41,514 nucleotides of DNA from Hyphomicrobiales bacterium (GCA_028290285.1 JAQGKD010000078.1:1-41514), one strand, 5' to 3'; shown: positions 16,784 through 25,478, numbered from the stretch's first letter. A program made the numbers and translations. Notes: generated by a model not told the origin, from the sequence alone.

Positions 16784-17791
16784 ATGGATAGGCTCAGGGC
16801 CATCGATGCTTTCGTCCTGACGGCGAGATCGGGAAGTTTCGCTGGCGCAGCGCGACACCTGCGGGTATCGCGCGCCATGGTGAGCCGGCATGTCGCAGAT
16901 CTCGAAGCCCATCTGGGTGTGCGCGTGTTTAACCGAACCACGCGAGAACTCAGCCTAACCGCAGCTGGCGAACGATACCTGCGCGTTTGTAGCAGCGTCT
17001 TGCAACAGCTTGAGCAGGAAGAAGCCAGCATAGCCAGTATCCAGAAAGAGATGCGCGGCGTTCTCAGGGTTGTGGCGGTCAGATCATTCGGCGAACGCCA
17101 CGTAGCCGCCGCTGTTGCTGAATTCAGCAAACAGCATCCAAGGCTTCGGATCGAATTGGAACTTGCGCCCGGGACTCGAGCGCCGTTGCATCTGCACGAC
17201 CATGGGTTCGACGTCGGCGTCACCATTGCTTCTGGCCGCACGCAAGACACGGTCACCCGGCGAATTGCCAACTTTAACTGGGTGCTTTGCGCTAGCCCAG
17301 CCTACATGAGTGGCGCAGGCAAACTGGAGTCGCCCATCGATCTCGTGCAGCATAGGACGCTGGTCAACCTTCGCCACTGCACCAACGGTATCTGGACGTT
17401 TCACAACAACGGCAAGAAGGCGGAAGTCGCTGTCACGTCCGCTATTTCGGCCACCAACTTTTGGGCCATTCGCGAGGCGGTCCTTCTGGATGCGGGCGTC
17501 GCGATTCTTCCGTCCTTCTGCATCAAGCAAGACGTAGAGTCGGGCGCCATCGTTCGTGTTCTGCCTCGCTGGTCGATGAAGGATGGCCAAATAGATGCGG
17601 TCTATCCGCACTATGAACATGTGCCAAATAAAGTTCGTGCATTCACCAATCATCTCCGGCAGAAGTTTTCCGGCGCGCTCCAAATCGAACAAGCGCCCCG
17701 CGAGAAGAAGTCTTTTGTCAGTGATGAGTCCCAGTCGCAGAAAGACACACAACCGCACGGCGACGCAGCCGTTCTCGACGAAGCCCATTGA
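16784..17791 (+). CDS. LysR-family transcriptional regulator
   Basis: 335 residues. The N-terminal winged helix-turn-helix covers about 1-60 (MDRLRAIDAFVLTARSGSFA, ARHLRVSRAMVSRHVADLEA, LGVRVFNRTTRELSLTAAGE). The effector-binding domain follows (about 90-300: VVAVRSFGERHVAAAVAEF, DVGVTIASG, LLDAGVAILPSFCI). The last 35 residues are a polar tail longer than usual. It diverges from the CoA ligase operon and is followed by the bicupin and enolase-superfamily genes on its own strand, so it is the likely regulator of both arms. The ligand is presumably the acid or its CoA ester. Confidence 0.92.
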   Translation: MDRLRAIDAFVLTARSGSFAGAARHLRVSRAMVSRHVADLEAHLGVRVFNRTTRELSLTAAGERYLRVCSSVLQQLEQEEASIASIQKEMRGVLRVVAVRSFGERHVAAAVAEFSKQHPRLRIELELAPGTRAPLHLHDHGFDVGVTIASGRTQDTVTRRIANFNWVLCASPAYMSGAGKLESPIDLVQHRTLVNLRHCTNGIWTFHNNGKKAEVAVTSAISATNFWAIREAVLLDAGVAILPSFCIKQDVESGAIVRVLPRWSMKDGQIDAVYPHYEHVPNKVRAFTNHLRQKFSGALQIEQAPREKKSFVSDESQSQKDTQPHGDAAVLDEAH

Positions 17792-17857
17792 GCAAGAAAA
17801 GCTTCAAATCGAGGGGGCGCCGAAACGCTGCTGTTAATTGTAAAGAGAGGAAGAGAA

Positions 17858-19087
17858 ATGCCGCACGACGATTCAGGAAAACATTGGCATGAGCCGAAGG
17901 CCGGCGAGAATGCAGGCTTGGGCAAGTTCGCGCGACCGGCCATGCCTTACGACAGGTTCATGGAAGCCGAAGGCGTACCCTGTTATCGCGGCATAGGCGT
18001 TCGCACCGTGCTCGATCTTCCCCTGGCGCCATGGACGCGGCTCGGCGGACGCGGAACTTACATCCAGCTATATGGCACCGAAGGCCTGTGGGGGATGTAT
18101 GTGATCGAGGTGCCGCCGGGTGGCGCGCTGGAAATCGAGCGGCACCTCTATGAAAAAGTCGTTCTGGTTGTGGAGGGCCGCGGCTCGACTGAAGTCTGGC
18201 AGGAAGGGCAGGCGAAGAAGGTCACCTTCGAATGGCAGAAAGGCTCGCTCTTCTCCATTCCGCTCAACGCTTTTCATCGGTTCGTGAATGCGACGAATGC
18301 GCCGGCAACGCTTCTGTGCGGCACGACCGCGCCGAACATGATGAACCTCCTGGACAATCCGTACTTCATCTTCAACTGCTCGCACAACTTCAACGACCGC
18401 TACGCCGGCAACGAAGAATATTTCCGGCCAAACGACGATATCGAAGCTGATCCGGTTCGCGGCCTTGCGATGAAGCGCACGAACCTGCTGAACGACGTCG
18501 TCAATTCGGATCTGCCGCTCGACAATCGTCGTTCACCGGGCTACCGGCGCATCGAGCCGCACATGGCAGGCAATCGTTTCTACTTGTGGATCGGCCAGCA
18601 CGAAACCGGCCGCTATTCCAAGGCGCACGCGCACGCCTCCGCCGCCATCCTGCTCTGTCTCAAGGGCAAGGGCTACACCTACACCTGGCCCGCCGTCCTC
18701 GGCACGACACCTTGGAAGGATGGCCACGCGGACAAGGTCATGCGGCAGGATTACGAATATGGCGGCCTAGTCACGGCCGCGCCCATGTCCGGTGATTGGT
18801 TCCACCAGCATTTTGGCGTGAGCAAGGACCCTCTGCGCCTGTCGGCCTGGTTCGGCGCCAACAATTCGACATCCCGGAAGCCCGGCAGGCCCGGGGAAGC
18901 CATCACGGATCGTGGCGCTATCGACATTAAGAACGGCGGCGGCGCCGTTCCCTACCACGAGGAAGATCCGCATTTGCGAAAAGAATTCGAGGAGACGCTC
19001 GCGCAAAACGGCGCCGTATCGCGCATGGAGCAGCGCTTCTATGACGGCCCGCTCGCCGCCGGCGAGGAGTTCAAGGACCCGTTTTGA
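17858..19087 (+). CDS. Bicupin protein (cupin-domain, ethanolamine ammonia-lyase-activating-protein-like annotation group)
   Basis: 409 residues with two cupin halves. The first (about 70-165) has PPGGALEIERHLYEKVVLVV and SIPLNAFHRFVN; the second (about 235-340) has the metal-type motif KAHAHASAAILLCLKGKGYT and WFHQHFGV. The two His pairs of the second half look able to bind a metal, while the first half has a weaker set. Members of this group are often named after ethanolamine ammonia-lyase activation, but nothing here supports that job. In this context a dioxygenase or isomerase step on a catabolic intermediate is possible. Start follows AGAGAGGAAGAG by a few bases. No signal peptide, so cytoplasmic. 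Confidence 0.75.
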   Translation: MPHDDSGKHWHEPKAGENAGLGKFARPAMPYDRFMEAEGVPCYRGIGVRTVLDLPLAPWTRLGGRGTYIQLYGTEGLWGMYVIEVPPGGALEIERHLYEKVVLVVEGRGSTEVWQEGQAKKVTFEWQKGSLFSIPLNAFHRFVNATNAPATLLCGTTAPNMMNLLDNPYFIFNCSHNFNDRYAGNEEYFRPNDDIEADPVRGLAMKRTNLLNDVVNSDLPLDNRRSPGYRRIEPHMAGNRFYLWIGQHETGRYSKAHAHASAAILLCLKGKGYTYTWPAVLGTTPWKDGHADKVMRQDYEYGGLVTAAPMSGDWFHQHFGVSKDPLRLSAWFGANNSTSRKPGRPGEAITDRGAIDIKNGGGAVPYHEEDPHLRKEFEETLAQNGAVSRMEQRFYDGPLAAGEEFKDPF

Positions 19088-19117
19088 TCGCGAACGCAAT
19101 TTACATCTCTGGACACG

Positions 19118-19181
19118 GAGCGATGCGCGGAGCAACCGCGCATCGCTCGTCCCTCGACTGACGAGCGCGGACATGTCCGCG
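19118..19181. repeat. Two strong stem-loops between bicupin and enolase-superfamily genes
   Basis: The 123-base gap holds GAGCGATGCGCGG (19118-19130), loop AGCAA, and its exact complement (19136-19148): a perfect 13-base stem. It is followed by CGCGGACATGTCCGCG (19166-19181), a perfect 16-base palindrome. Neither is followed by a U-run, so they are not classical terminators. They could slow transcription or protect mRNA ends and so set the ratio of the two products. Confidence 0.6.
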
Positions 19182-19210
19182 AGCATGGACGCTGAAGCGG
19201 TGGAGCAGAT

Positions 19211-20296
19211 ATGAAGATTCGCGAATACATGATGCAGCCTTGCGAATTGAGGAAGGACGATCCGACCTGGAAATTCGCGCTCGGCGCAAGCCCGACCATC
19301 AAGGGCGTCATTTTGCAACTTGTAGATGAGGACGGTATCGCCGGGTTTGGCTATGCAGGCGCATCGCCGCACATGGGGTCCATCGCAACGGGCCTTCAGG
19401 CGGAGCTAGACCACTTCAAGCCTCACGTCCTCGGCCAGGATGCCAACGACATCGCTGCGATCATGACGTCTATCGAACGGCGGCTGCGCGGCGCATCGCA
19501 AGCGAAGGCTGCCATTGACTGTGCCCTGCACGATCTCCTGGCTCGGCGCCTCAACGTGCCCGTGCATCAGCTGTTCGGGGGCAAGTTTCGCGACGTCATT
19601 CCCGTCCTGCGCATTCTGGCCATCAAATCGCCCGAAGATATGGCTGCCCAGGCGAGCAAGCTCGTTGGACAGGGATACAGATATTTGAAGATCAAGGTGA
19701 TGGGAGATGTAACCGAGGACCTTGCTCGTGTCGCAGCTATCCGTCGAAGTGTCGGAGATGATGTTCGTCTCACGGTCGATGCAAATCAATCCTATTCGGT
19801 GAAAGATGCGATCTCAGCGATCTCGAAGATGGCGGCGTTTGACATCGACCTAGTCGAGCAACCCGTACATGCGGACGATTTCGAGGGACTGTGCCTGGTC
19901 ACACGATCGGTTCCGGTGGCCGTCGAAGCAGATGAAGCCGCCGGTTCCCTCAGTGAAGTGTATCGACTTGCGACGGCACGCGCGGTCGATGCGATCAGCC
20001 TCAAAATCCCGAAGCTCGGCGGCCTTCGCAATACGCTTGCTGCCGCCCACATTTGCGAGCAAGCGGGTATTTCTTACAGGCTTGGAGCCGCGGTCGGGTC
20101 TCGCCTTCTCGCATCTCACGCTCTCCACATCGCCTGCTCGCTACGAGGCGTCTCATATGCGTGCGAGCTCGGTGAATTCTCTCGTTTGCTCGACGATCCC
20201 TTCACCGGACTTGATGTCATGAACGGTGAGATTCGCTTATCAGACGCGTCGGGATTCGGCGTGCGACCCGTTGAAGGCAATGCCAAGGCATCGTGA
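19211..20296 (+). CDS. Enolase-superfamily enzyme (mandelate racemase / muconate-lactonizing type)
   Basis: 361 residues. The capping domain (1-125) is followed by a TIM barrel with the superfamily residues: KIK (Lys160, Lys162), metal ligands Asp190 (VDANQ), Glu216 (VEQPV) and Asp241/Glu242 (EADEAAG), and Lys265/Lys268 on the sixth strand (LKIPKLGG). The two-Lys arrangement is that of the muconate lactonizing/dipeptide epimerase branch, not the His-Asp dyad of mandelate racemase. It would abstract a proton alpha to a carboxylate. It lies after the bicupin gene, separated by two stem-loops, and is likely co-regulated by the LysR protein. Substrate unknown; cycloisomerase or racemase both possible. 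Confidence 0.85.
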   Translation: MKIREYMMQPCELRKDDPTWKFALGASPTIKGVILQLVDEDGIAGFGYAGASPHMGSIATGLQAELDHFKPHVLGQDANDIAAIMTSIERRLRGASQAKAAIDCALHDLLARRLNVPVHQLFGGKFRDVIPVLRILAIKSPEDMAAQASKLVGQGYRYLKIKVMGDVTEDLARVAAIRRSVGDDVRLTVDANQSYSVKDAISAISKMAAFDIDLVEQPVHADDFEGLCLVTRSVPVAVEADEAAGSLSEVYRLATARAVDAISLKIPKLGGLRNTLAAAHICEQAGISYRLGAAVGSRLLASHALHIACSLRGVSYACELGEFSRLLDDPFTGLDVMNGEIRLSDASGFGVRPVEGNAKAS

Positions 20297-20633
20297 ATAG
20301 GGCAATCGAACCGAAGGTGTCGAGAGGACGCTAGTCTGCGCAAGCTCACTCGTCATTGCCTGATGAAGGACAGCACCATAAGGAGAATCGAGCGTCTCAT
20401 GACGTCCTCCAAGGTTGGAGTGCTCGTTCTCAGGTGCTTCGGGGTGACTTCGCGACGGAGCGTCTAGAACACACTGAACATAGACCCTGTCCGTTCCCTT
20501 ACCACCGGCGGATGACCAGTTGATGAGACAAGTAAGGCAGAATGTCAGTGCAAAATCAAAAGTTTAAGATCACAGCGGCTGGACGCCATCGCTCCCCCCC
20601 ACCGCAGGGAAGATGACAGATAATTCGTCCCCC
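20297..20633 (+). other. Intergenic stretch without recognisable gene
   Basis: This gap between the enolase-superfamily gene and the small minus-strand secreted protein shows only short ORFs without motifs. A run of C (CCCCCCC, about 20595) and a short AT-rich tract (AAAATCAAAAGTTTAAGATC near 20555) stand out from the GC-rich surroundings. I see no terminator or RNA gene. Confidence 0.4.
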
Positions 20634-20870
20634 TCAGCGCGTGCGATAAGGCACGATGGACCCATCGCCTCGATATTCGTAGGTGCGAGGTGGGGAAGAT
20701 GTCGAGTCATCGAGAATGCTCGGAATCGGATCCTTGAGGCAGTCAGGTGCCCTACCAGCAGCCACGACGCAAATGTTAACCGGCGGTCGGGTTTGAGCGG
20801 AGCACAGCGCTGGCGACACCGCCAGAGCAGTAAGGCCCACTAGAGCGGATTGCATGATGAGGTTGGCCAT
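20634..20870 (-). CDS. Small secreted protein of unknown function
   Basis: 78 residues. The ATG at 20870 has a strong GGAGG 5 bases upstream. Residues 1-25 (MANLIMQSALVGLTALAVSP, ALCSAQ) are a signal peptide with a likely cleavage after SAQ or CSA. The mature part is short, with two Cys residues (NICVV, APDCLKD) that could form a disulfide, and ends EYRGDGSIVPYRTR. It resembles the many small periplasmic proteins of Rhizobiales. No family recognised. Confidence 0.65.
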   Translation of the reverse strand: MANLIMQSALVGLTALAVSPALCSAQTRPPVNICVVAAGRAPDCLKDPIPSILDDSTSSPPRTYEYRGDGSIVPYRTR

Positions 20871-21389
20871 AGCAGCCTCCTTTTTTAAGCCTCGTCCAGA
20901 AGTCACGGGCACCGGAAGCGCTCTTCGATGCTTCGAGGTAACCTCGTGGCGCAGCGCCGGCGGAGCTTAGAAATATGCCTGGCTTCTTCGTCACACAAGA
21001 CGCAGAGGTCAGAGAATGGGACAGCCACAGAGAAGTGTCACTACCGCCATCAGCAGGCTGCCCTACTCGTCCAGCAACCGTAAATGGCGGGGGTTGAAGC
21101 CGGCAAGTCCTGGCTTGGTGCAGCTCTGGGCAAGAATTGCCTGGAGTTCCTGCATCGTCGTCCGTGAGCCATGCTTCGCGCATCGAACTGGAACTTCGCG
21201 CCGCATTGATCGCGGTTAGGACAATTCGGGCTGAGAAGCCAGCAAATCCCTCAATTGTTGCTCGGACCATGCTCCTTCCCGCTGCAGGTTCTCCACGGTC
21301 TGGGCGCTACCTTTGGTCATCGCTTTCTCACCACTCAACGTCATCGCGTTATCGCGTCGTGACGAGGCCGGCTTACCACGTCTTAATCT
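20871..21389. other. Gene-poor stretch upstream of the partition remnant
   Basis: No supported gene. A minus-strand frame encodes a short acidic/amphipathic stretch (ENLQREGAWSEQQLRDLLAS, 21237-21296) that could be the end of a lost gene, but nothing upstream matches. The right end (21337-21366) carries a repeat shared with the far side of the parA/RHH remnant. Confidence 0.35.
21337..21366 (+). repeat. Iteron/parS-like repeat, left copy
   Basis: AACGTCATCGCGTTATCG is followed by CGTCGTGACGAGG. It shares AACGTCATC[A/G]CGT and the closing ACGAGG with 22302-22330 on the other side of the parA/RHH remnant. It lies just upstream of parA, the usual position for partition-protein binding sites. 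Confidence 0.45.
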
Positions 21390-21962
21390 TCTCGCGTGAC
21401 AACGTGGCACGGGGAAAACTACCCTCGCCGCATCCTTGGCCGTCGCGGCGCAGGAAGCCGGCGAGAATTTCTTCGTGATCGACATGGACCCCCAAGGCTC
21501 CATGATGAATTGGGGCGAGCGGCGCCAGGCCGAGACACCAGCGGTCGACCGGATCACACCCGACAACCTCACGGCGGCGCCCAAGGGCCTCAAAGCTGGG
21601 GCTACACCTTGGCGGTAATCAACACCCAAGGGGTCGATTCACCCGCGACCCATGCAGCCATGCGCGAGGCGGATCTGTCGCTAATACCGGCCAGACCGAG
21701 CGCGCTCGACATCGAAGCCGCTAGGCCGACCATGGGTGCGTTGATGCGGCTTAGTCGGCCGTATGGCTTCGTGCTCAACCAATGCCCGACCGGGCGCACA
21801 CCGACCGGCCGACGCATCGAGGGGGCTGTCTCGCTGCTCGGCGTGCTGGCGCTCCCGTTCATTGTCCAGCGCGCCGACCATCAAGACGCGATCGGCCTCG
21901 GCCTGGGCGTGGCGGAACTCGACCCGGACAGCAAAGCCGCCGAATTGATCAATCAGCTCTGA
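21390..21962 (+). pseudogene. ParA-family partition ATPase, frameshifted
   Basis: GTGKTTLAASLAVAAQEAGE is a deviant Walker A (the usual KGGxGKTT lysine region is disrupted and a TGA lies just before it). FVIDMDPQGS is the Walker A-prime/D-x-D strand. A one-base indel near 21600 moves the frame to GYTLAVINTQGVDSPATHAA, then LIPARPSALDIEAARPTMGA, FVLNQCPTGRTP and ALPFIVQRADHQDAIGLGLG, ending at 21962. The Walker B-like DTAG of this family reads NTQG here. The gene is therefore dead by stop, indel and motif loss. Its partner RHH protein lies 34 bases downstream. Typical of plasmids and integrated elements of Rhizobiales. Confidence 0.82.
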
Positions 21963-21996
21963 CAATGGGCCAGGCGCAGGATGGAAGGTGGCACCT

Positions 21997-22270
21997 ATGG
22001 CAAAACCCAAGCTGTCGCTTGAGGCCTTTGCAAACGCCGGGGCGAATGATCAGTCCGCGCTGACGCCGCATCCCGATCCAGCACTGCCCCCCGAGACACA
22101 GGCTCCAGGGCCATCGCCCGCGCCAGCTGTTCGCCGAGATCGACCGCCGCACGATCAAGGAAATCGCCCTGCAATACGACCGCAAGGTTCACGACCTCTA
22201 CCTCGAAGGCATCAACTTGTTGCTGGCGCAGTACGGCATACCGCCGATCGTGGGGCAGGGCAGAGATTAG
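21997..22270 (+). pseudogene. Small ribbon-helix-helix partition partner of ParA, frameshifted
   Basis: It starts MAKPKLSLEAFANAGANDQS with a Pro-rich linker (about 40 residues). After a one-base shift near 22115 it continues RQLFAEIDRRTIKEIALQYD and HDLYLEGINLLLAQYGIPPI, ending at 22270. Such short proteins follow ParA in many rhizobial plasmids and act as the DNA-binding partner. The linker-plus-RHH layout and the position directly behind parA support the call. The indel makes it non-functional as read. Confidence 0.7.
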
Positions 22271-22637
22271 AGATTAGAGCGTCGCCACGTCGTCACGTGA
22301 TAACGTCATCACGTCAAAGCGCGTCACGAGGTGCTGAGGAGACCTGATCGCGCGGGGGAGGGGCCCAAGCTGGGCCCGCCTCAAAGCAAGAAAGTGCGGA
22401 CCCTCCTTTCCTGCGGTCTCAAATGGCAAGGCTCAGAATAATGGCTATAGCCAGGCCGGAAAGCGAGCGCTGCCTTTGACCAACCGGTGTGGACCGGAGG
22501 AACGACTCGGGGCGCGCTGCGCTTCGTGGTAGTGCCTGCCTACCCGCCGGGGACGGTAGCTTGACCGCCTGTACAAGCTTGACGTGCCGACGGTAGGCGG
22601 GCCCGAGCCACAAACGCGCGCACAAATGGTGAAAGCT
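22271..22637. other. Intergenic stretch before the hybrid kinase
   Basis: Apart from the repeat at 22293-22330 I see no gene. ORFs on either strand between 22340 and 22637 have no recognisable motifs. The promoter of the kinase gene should lie here, but I cannot assign -35/-10 boxes with confidence. Confidence 0.4.
22293..22330 (+). repeat. Iteron/parS-like repeat, right copy
   Basis: The run contains the 8-base palindrome TCACGTGA (22293-22300), then AACGTCATCACGTC and GCGCGTCACGAGG. TCACG occurs four times in both orientations within about 40 bases. It matches the left copy in its AACGTCATC core. Likely the relic of a partition or copy-control site. Confidence 0.45.
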
Positions 22638-24995
22638 ATGACCGACGACAACCGGTACGGGAGCGCCCTCAGCAAGGATGAGCGCTACCGGCTCCTGATC
22701 GAAGCGGTCAGCGACTACGCGATCTACATGCTCGATCTCCACGGGATTGTATCGAGCTGGAACCCCGGAGCGGAGCGCTTCAAGGGCTACACCGAAGGCG
22801 AGATCGTCGGCGAGCACTTTTCACGCTTTTACACTGACAAGGACCGCGCCGCGGATCTGCCGCGACGGGCACTACGGACGGCAGAAACCGAGGGCCGCTT
22901 CGAGCAGGAAGGCTGGCGCGTGCGCAAGGACGGCGGTCTGATGTGGGCCCATGTCGTGATCGATCCGATCCGTTCTCCTCAAGGAAAGCTGATCGGCTTC
23001 GCCGAGATCACCCGCGACCTCAGCTCCCGCCGAGATGCCCAGCTGGCCCTCACCAAAAGCGAGGAGCGCTTCCGCCTCCTCGTCCAAGGCGTCCAGGATT
23101 ACGCAATCTACATGCTCGACCCTGAGGGCCATGTCGCAACCTGGAACCGGGGCGCGCAGCGCTTCAAGGGGTATAGCGAGGACGAGATCGTCGGGCAGCA
23201 CTTCTCCCGCTTTTACACCGAGCAGGACCGCGCGTCCGAGCTCCCCAAGCGAGCACTGCGGATTGCGCGTGAGCAGGGCATGTTCGAACATGAGGGCTGG
23301 CGCGTCCGCAAGGACGGCTCGCTGATGTGGGCGCACGTGGTCATCGATCCGATCCGCGACGAGGGTGGTACCCTCCTTGGCTATGCGAAGGTCACCCGAG
23401 ACCTGTCCGAGCGCAAGGCTGCGGAGGACGCGCTGAAGGGCAGCGAGGAGCGCTTTCGGCTGCTCGTCCAGGGCGTGCGGGACTATGCCATCTACATGCT
23501 CGACCCTCTGGGAAGGGTGACGAACTGGAACACCGGCGCTCATCGCTTCAAGGGCTATACCGCGGAAGAGATCGTCGGGCAGCACTTCTCCCGCTTCTAC
23601 ACCGAGGAGGATCGACTGACGGACCTGCCGGCGCGGGCGCTGCGGACGGCCGCGGAGGAAAGCCGTTTTGAAGCGGAGGGCTGGCGGGTCCGCAAAGACG
23701 GAAGCCGGTTCTGGGCGCACGTCGTCATCGATGCTATCCGCGGTGATAACGGCGAGCTGGTCGGCTTCGCTAAGATCACCCGTGACGTGACGGAGCGGCG
23801 AAACGCGCAGGAGGCGCTTGAGGCAACGCGCGCCCAATTCCTTCAAGCGCAGAAGATGGAGGCTGTGGGTCAGCTCACCGGCGGCATCGCGCACGACTTC
23901 AATAATTTGCTGGCCGTTGTGCTCGGAAACCTGACCATGGCAAAGAAACGCCTGCCCTCGGATCCGAAGCTCAAACAGCTAATCGATAACTCGATCCAGG
24001 CTGCCGACCGCGGCGCGACACTGACCAGGCGCATGCTGGCCTTTGCACGGCGGCAAACCTTGGAGCCGGTCTCCGTTGACGTCATCGACCTCGTCCGCGA
24101 ATTGTCTGAGTTGTTGCAGCGCTCGATAGGGCCGGCAATCCTGATCACCACGCAGTTTCCTCTTCGGATCGCCGCGGCGCTGTCCGACCCCAACCAGCTC
24201 GAACTGGCACTGCTTAACCTTGTCGTGAATGCCCGCGACGCGATGCCGGAAGGCGGCACGATCACAATCTCCGCCGCGGAGCGCGAGATCGGGGAAGACA
24301 CCACCCGCCAGCTCTTGCCCGGACGTTACGTTTGCCTGTCCGTCACGGACAACGGCGTCGGTATGGATGAACAGACCTTGGCGAAGGCGACCGAGCCTTT
24401 CTTTACGACCAAAGGCGTCGGTAAGGGGACCGGGCTCGGCCTATCAATGATCCACGGCTTCACACAGCAGTCGGGCGGCTCACTCGTTCTGAGAAGCGCG
24501 GTTGGGAGGGGCACTACGGCGGAAATCTGGCTGCCGGTCGGGGGGGCGGTTCAACCTGCCCCGGCAGCAAACGAACTCACCCCGACCGGATCGCGCCCAC
24601 ACAAGGCGCTGCGTGTGCTGGTCATCGATGATGACAATCTGGTGCTCATGAACACCGCAGCCATGCTGGAGGACCTCGGGCATGAGGTGCAGGAGGCGGC
24701 TTCGGGCGAGCAGGCTCTGCGGACTCTGCGGCGTTCTCCGGACATCGACCTGGTAATTACAGACTATCTTATGCCAGGGATGACTGGTGCTCAGCTGATC
24801 GCGGCGATCAAAGCCGAGCATCCCTGCATGCCGACGCTCCTCGCGACCGGCTACGCGGAGCTGGGGGCCGATGCCGCGCCAGGCGTGCCTCGCCTCGACA
24901 AGCCGTTCACGCAGGCGGACTTGGCTCGCGCCGTCTCGGCGTTGACGCAGGCAAAGGAGGGCCAAGTGCTGGCGTTCAGGACGAAGACCACCTGA
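22638..24995 (+). CDS. Hybrid sensor histidine kinase with three PAS domains and a receiver domain
   Basis: 785 residues from the ATG at 22638 (GGTGA upstream; a further in-frame ATG at 22626 is possible). Three successive PAS/PAC modules of exactly 128 codons each (residues 14-397) share YAIYMLD, FKGYxxxEIVGxHFSRFYT, GWRVRKDG and WAHVVID. The kinase core follows: H-box GGIAHDFNNLL with His419, N-box NLVVNARDAMPEGG, G1 DNGVGM, and G2 GKGTGLGLSM. The C-terminal receiver has VIDDD, phospho-acceptor Asp709 in TDYLMPGM, and LDKPF. No transmembrane segments, so a soluble sensor. No cysteine of LOV domains is seen, so a flavin photoreceptor role is not supported. The output partner is not adjacent. 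Confidence 0.93.
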   Translation: MTDDNRYGSALSKDERYRLLIEAVSDYAIYMLDLHGIVSSWNPGAERFKGYTEGEIVGEHFSRFYTDKDRAADLPRRALRTAETEGRFEQEGWRVRKDGGLMWAHVVIDPIRSPQGKLIGFAEITRDLSSRRDAQLALTKSEERFRLLVQGVQDYAIYMLDPEGHVATWNRGAQRFKGYSEDEIVGQHFSRFYTEQDRASELPKRALRIAREQGMFEHEGWRVRKDGSLMWAHVVIDPIRDEGGTLLGYAKVTRDLSERKAAEDALKGSEERFRLLVQGVRDYAIYMLDPLGRVTNWNTGAHRFKGYTAEEIVGQHFSRFYTEEDRLTDLPARALRTAAEESRFEAEGWRVRKDGSRFWAHVVIDAIRGDNGELVGFAKITRDVTERRNAQEALEATRAQFLQAQKMEAVGQLTGGIAHDFNNLLAVVLGNLTMAKKRLPSDPKLKQLIDNSIQAADRGATLTRRMLAFARRQTLEPVSVDVIDLVRELSELLQRSIGPAILITTQFPLRIAAALSDPNQLELALLNLVVNARDAMPEGGTITISAAEREIGEDTTRQLLPGRYVCLSVTDNGVGMDEQTLAKATEPFFTTKGVGKGTGLGLSMIHGFTQQSGGSLVLRSAVGRGTTAEIWLPVGGAVQPAPAANELTPTGSRPHKALRVLVIDDDNLVLMNTAAMLEDLGHEVQEAASGEQALRTLRRSPDIDLVITDYLMPGMTGAQLIAAIKAEHPCMPTLLATGYAELGADAAPGVPRLDKPFTQADLARAVSALTQAKEGQVLAFRTKTT
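22677..23828 (+). repeat. Three tandem 384-base PAS-coding repeats
   Basis: Units begin at 22677, 23061 and 23445, each 384 bases long and in frame, each starting with a D/EER(Y/F)RLL codon series. Conserved blocks are nearly identical at protein level (HFSRFYT, EGWRVRKDG, WAHVVID). Units two and three share EERFRLLVQG and EEIVGQHFSRF-like stretches and are the closest pair, indicating stepwise tandem duplication inside the gene. Confidence 0.85.
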
Positions 24996-25478
24996 TCGGT
25001 GCTGACGGACGGTCGCGTCGGACGCTTCCCCCGACGACGGCTCACGTTGCGCGAGTCCCCATGGGCTCGGCCACCAGCCAACAATGCCAGACGGTACTCT
25101 TCAAGCTTGCATGGGGGCCACCGGCCCTGGCCGAGGTTTTAGCTGTAGGGATAAGACGCACGGTCAGGGCGTGGCGAGGGCGCCTGTATCAGAGCACTCT
25201 GTTTGAGAAAAGGGCGGCCGGGGAGAGCTGCCCTTTCTGAATTTTTCCAACGATTAGCGACAACCGTAGCATAGCCTTCATGACCGTAGCCGCCGGGAAA
25301 GTCACGGGAACGCCCGCTGCATTCGCCACGGCAGGAGGCGCAGCTGCAACGCAGTACGTCTGCTACCTCCATGTTCCGCGTCGGGGCTTTCGGAGCTCGC
25401 CGGACTAGGGCGGCTTATGCGTATGGTTTGTTAAGAAACCCGTCCGATTGTTGAAGTAGCTCCAATTTCAGGTGGACT
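24996..25478. other. Intergenic debris between hybrid kinase and GGDEF-EAL gene
   Basis: 25139-25190 contains TTTAGCTGTAGGGATA and following bases that recur at 28806-28855. At 25255-25320 the minus strand encodes GGYGHEGYA, matching the C-terminal GYGHEGYGHGRR of the Gly-rich gene at 28346. So this gap holds a second, more decayed copy of the same debris block. No intact gene. Confidence 0.5.
25209..25236 (+). terminator. Stem-loop with T-rich tail downstream of the hybrid kinase
   Basis: AAAGGGCGGC (25209-25218), loop CGGGGAGA, then GCTGCCCTTT (25227-25236) form a 10-base stem with one G-T pair. The tail CTGAATTTTTCC follows. This is a good intrinsic terminator candidate for rightward transcription, though it lies 213 bases after the kinase stop. 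Confidence 0.55.

Noticed and set aside
20776..21270. 164-codon minus-strand ORF overlapping the small secreted protein
   Set aside because: The overlapping 78-residue protein has a strong GGAGG site and a signal peptide; this frame has neither motif nor start signal.
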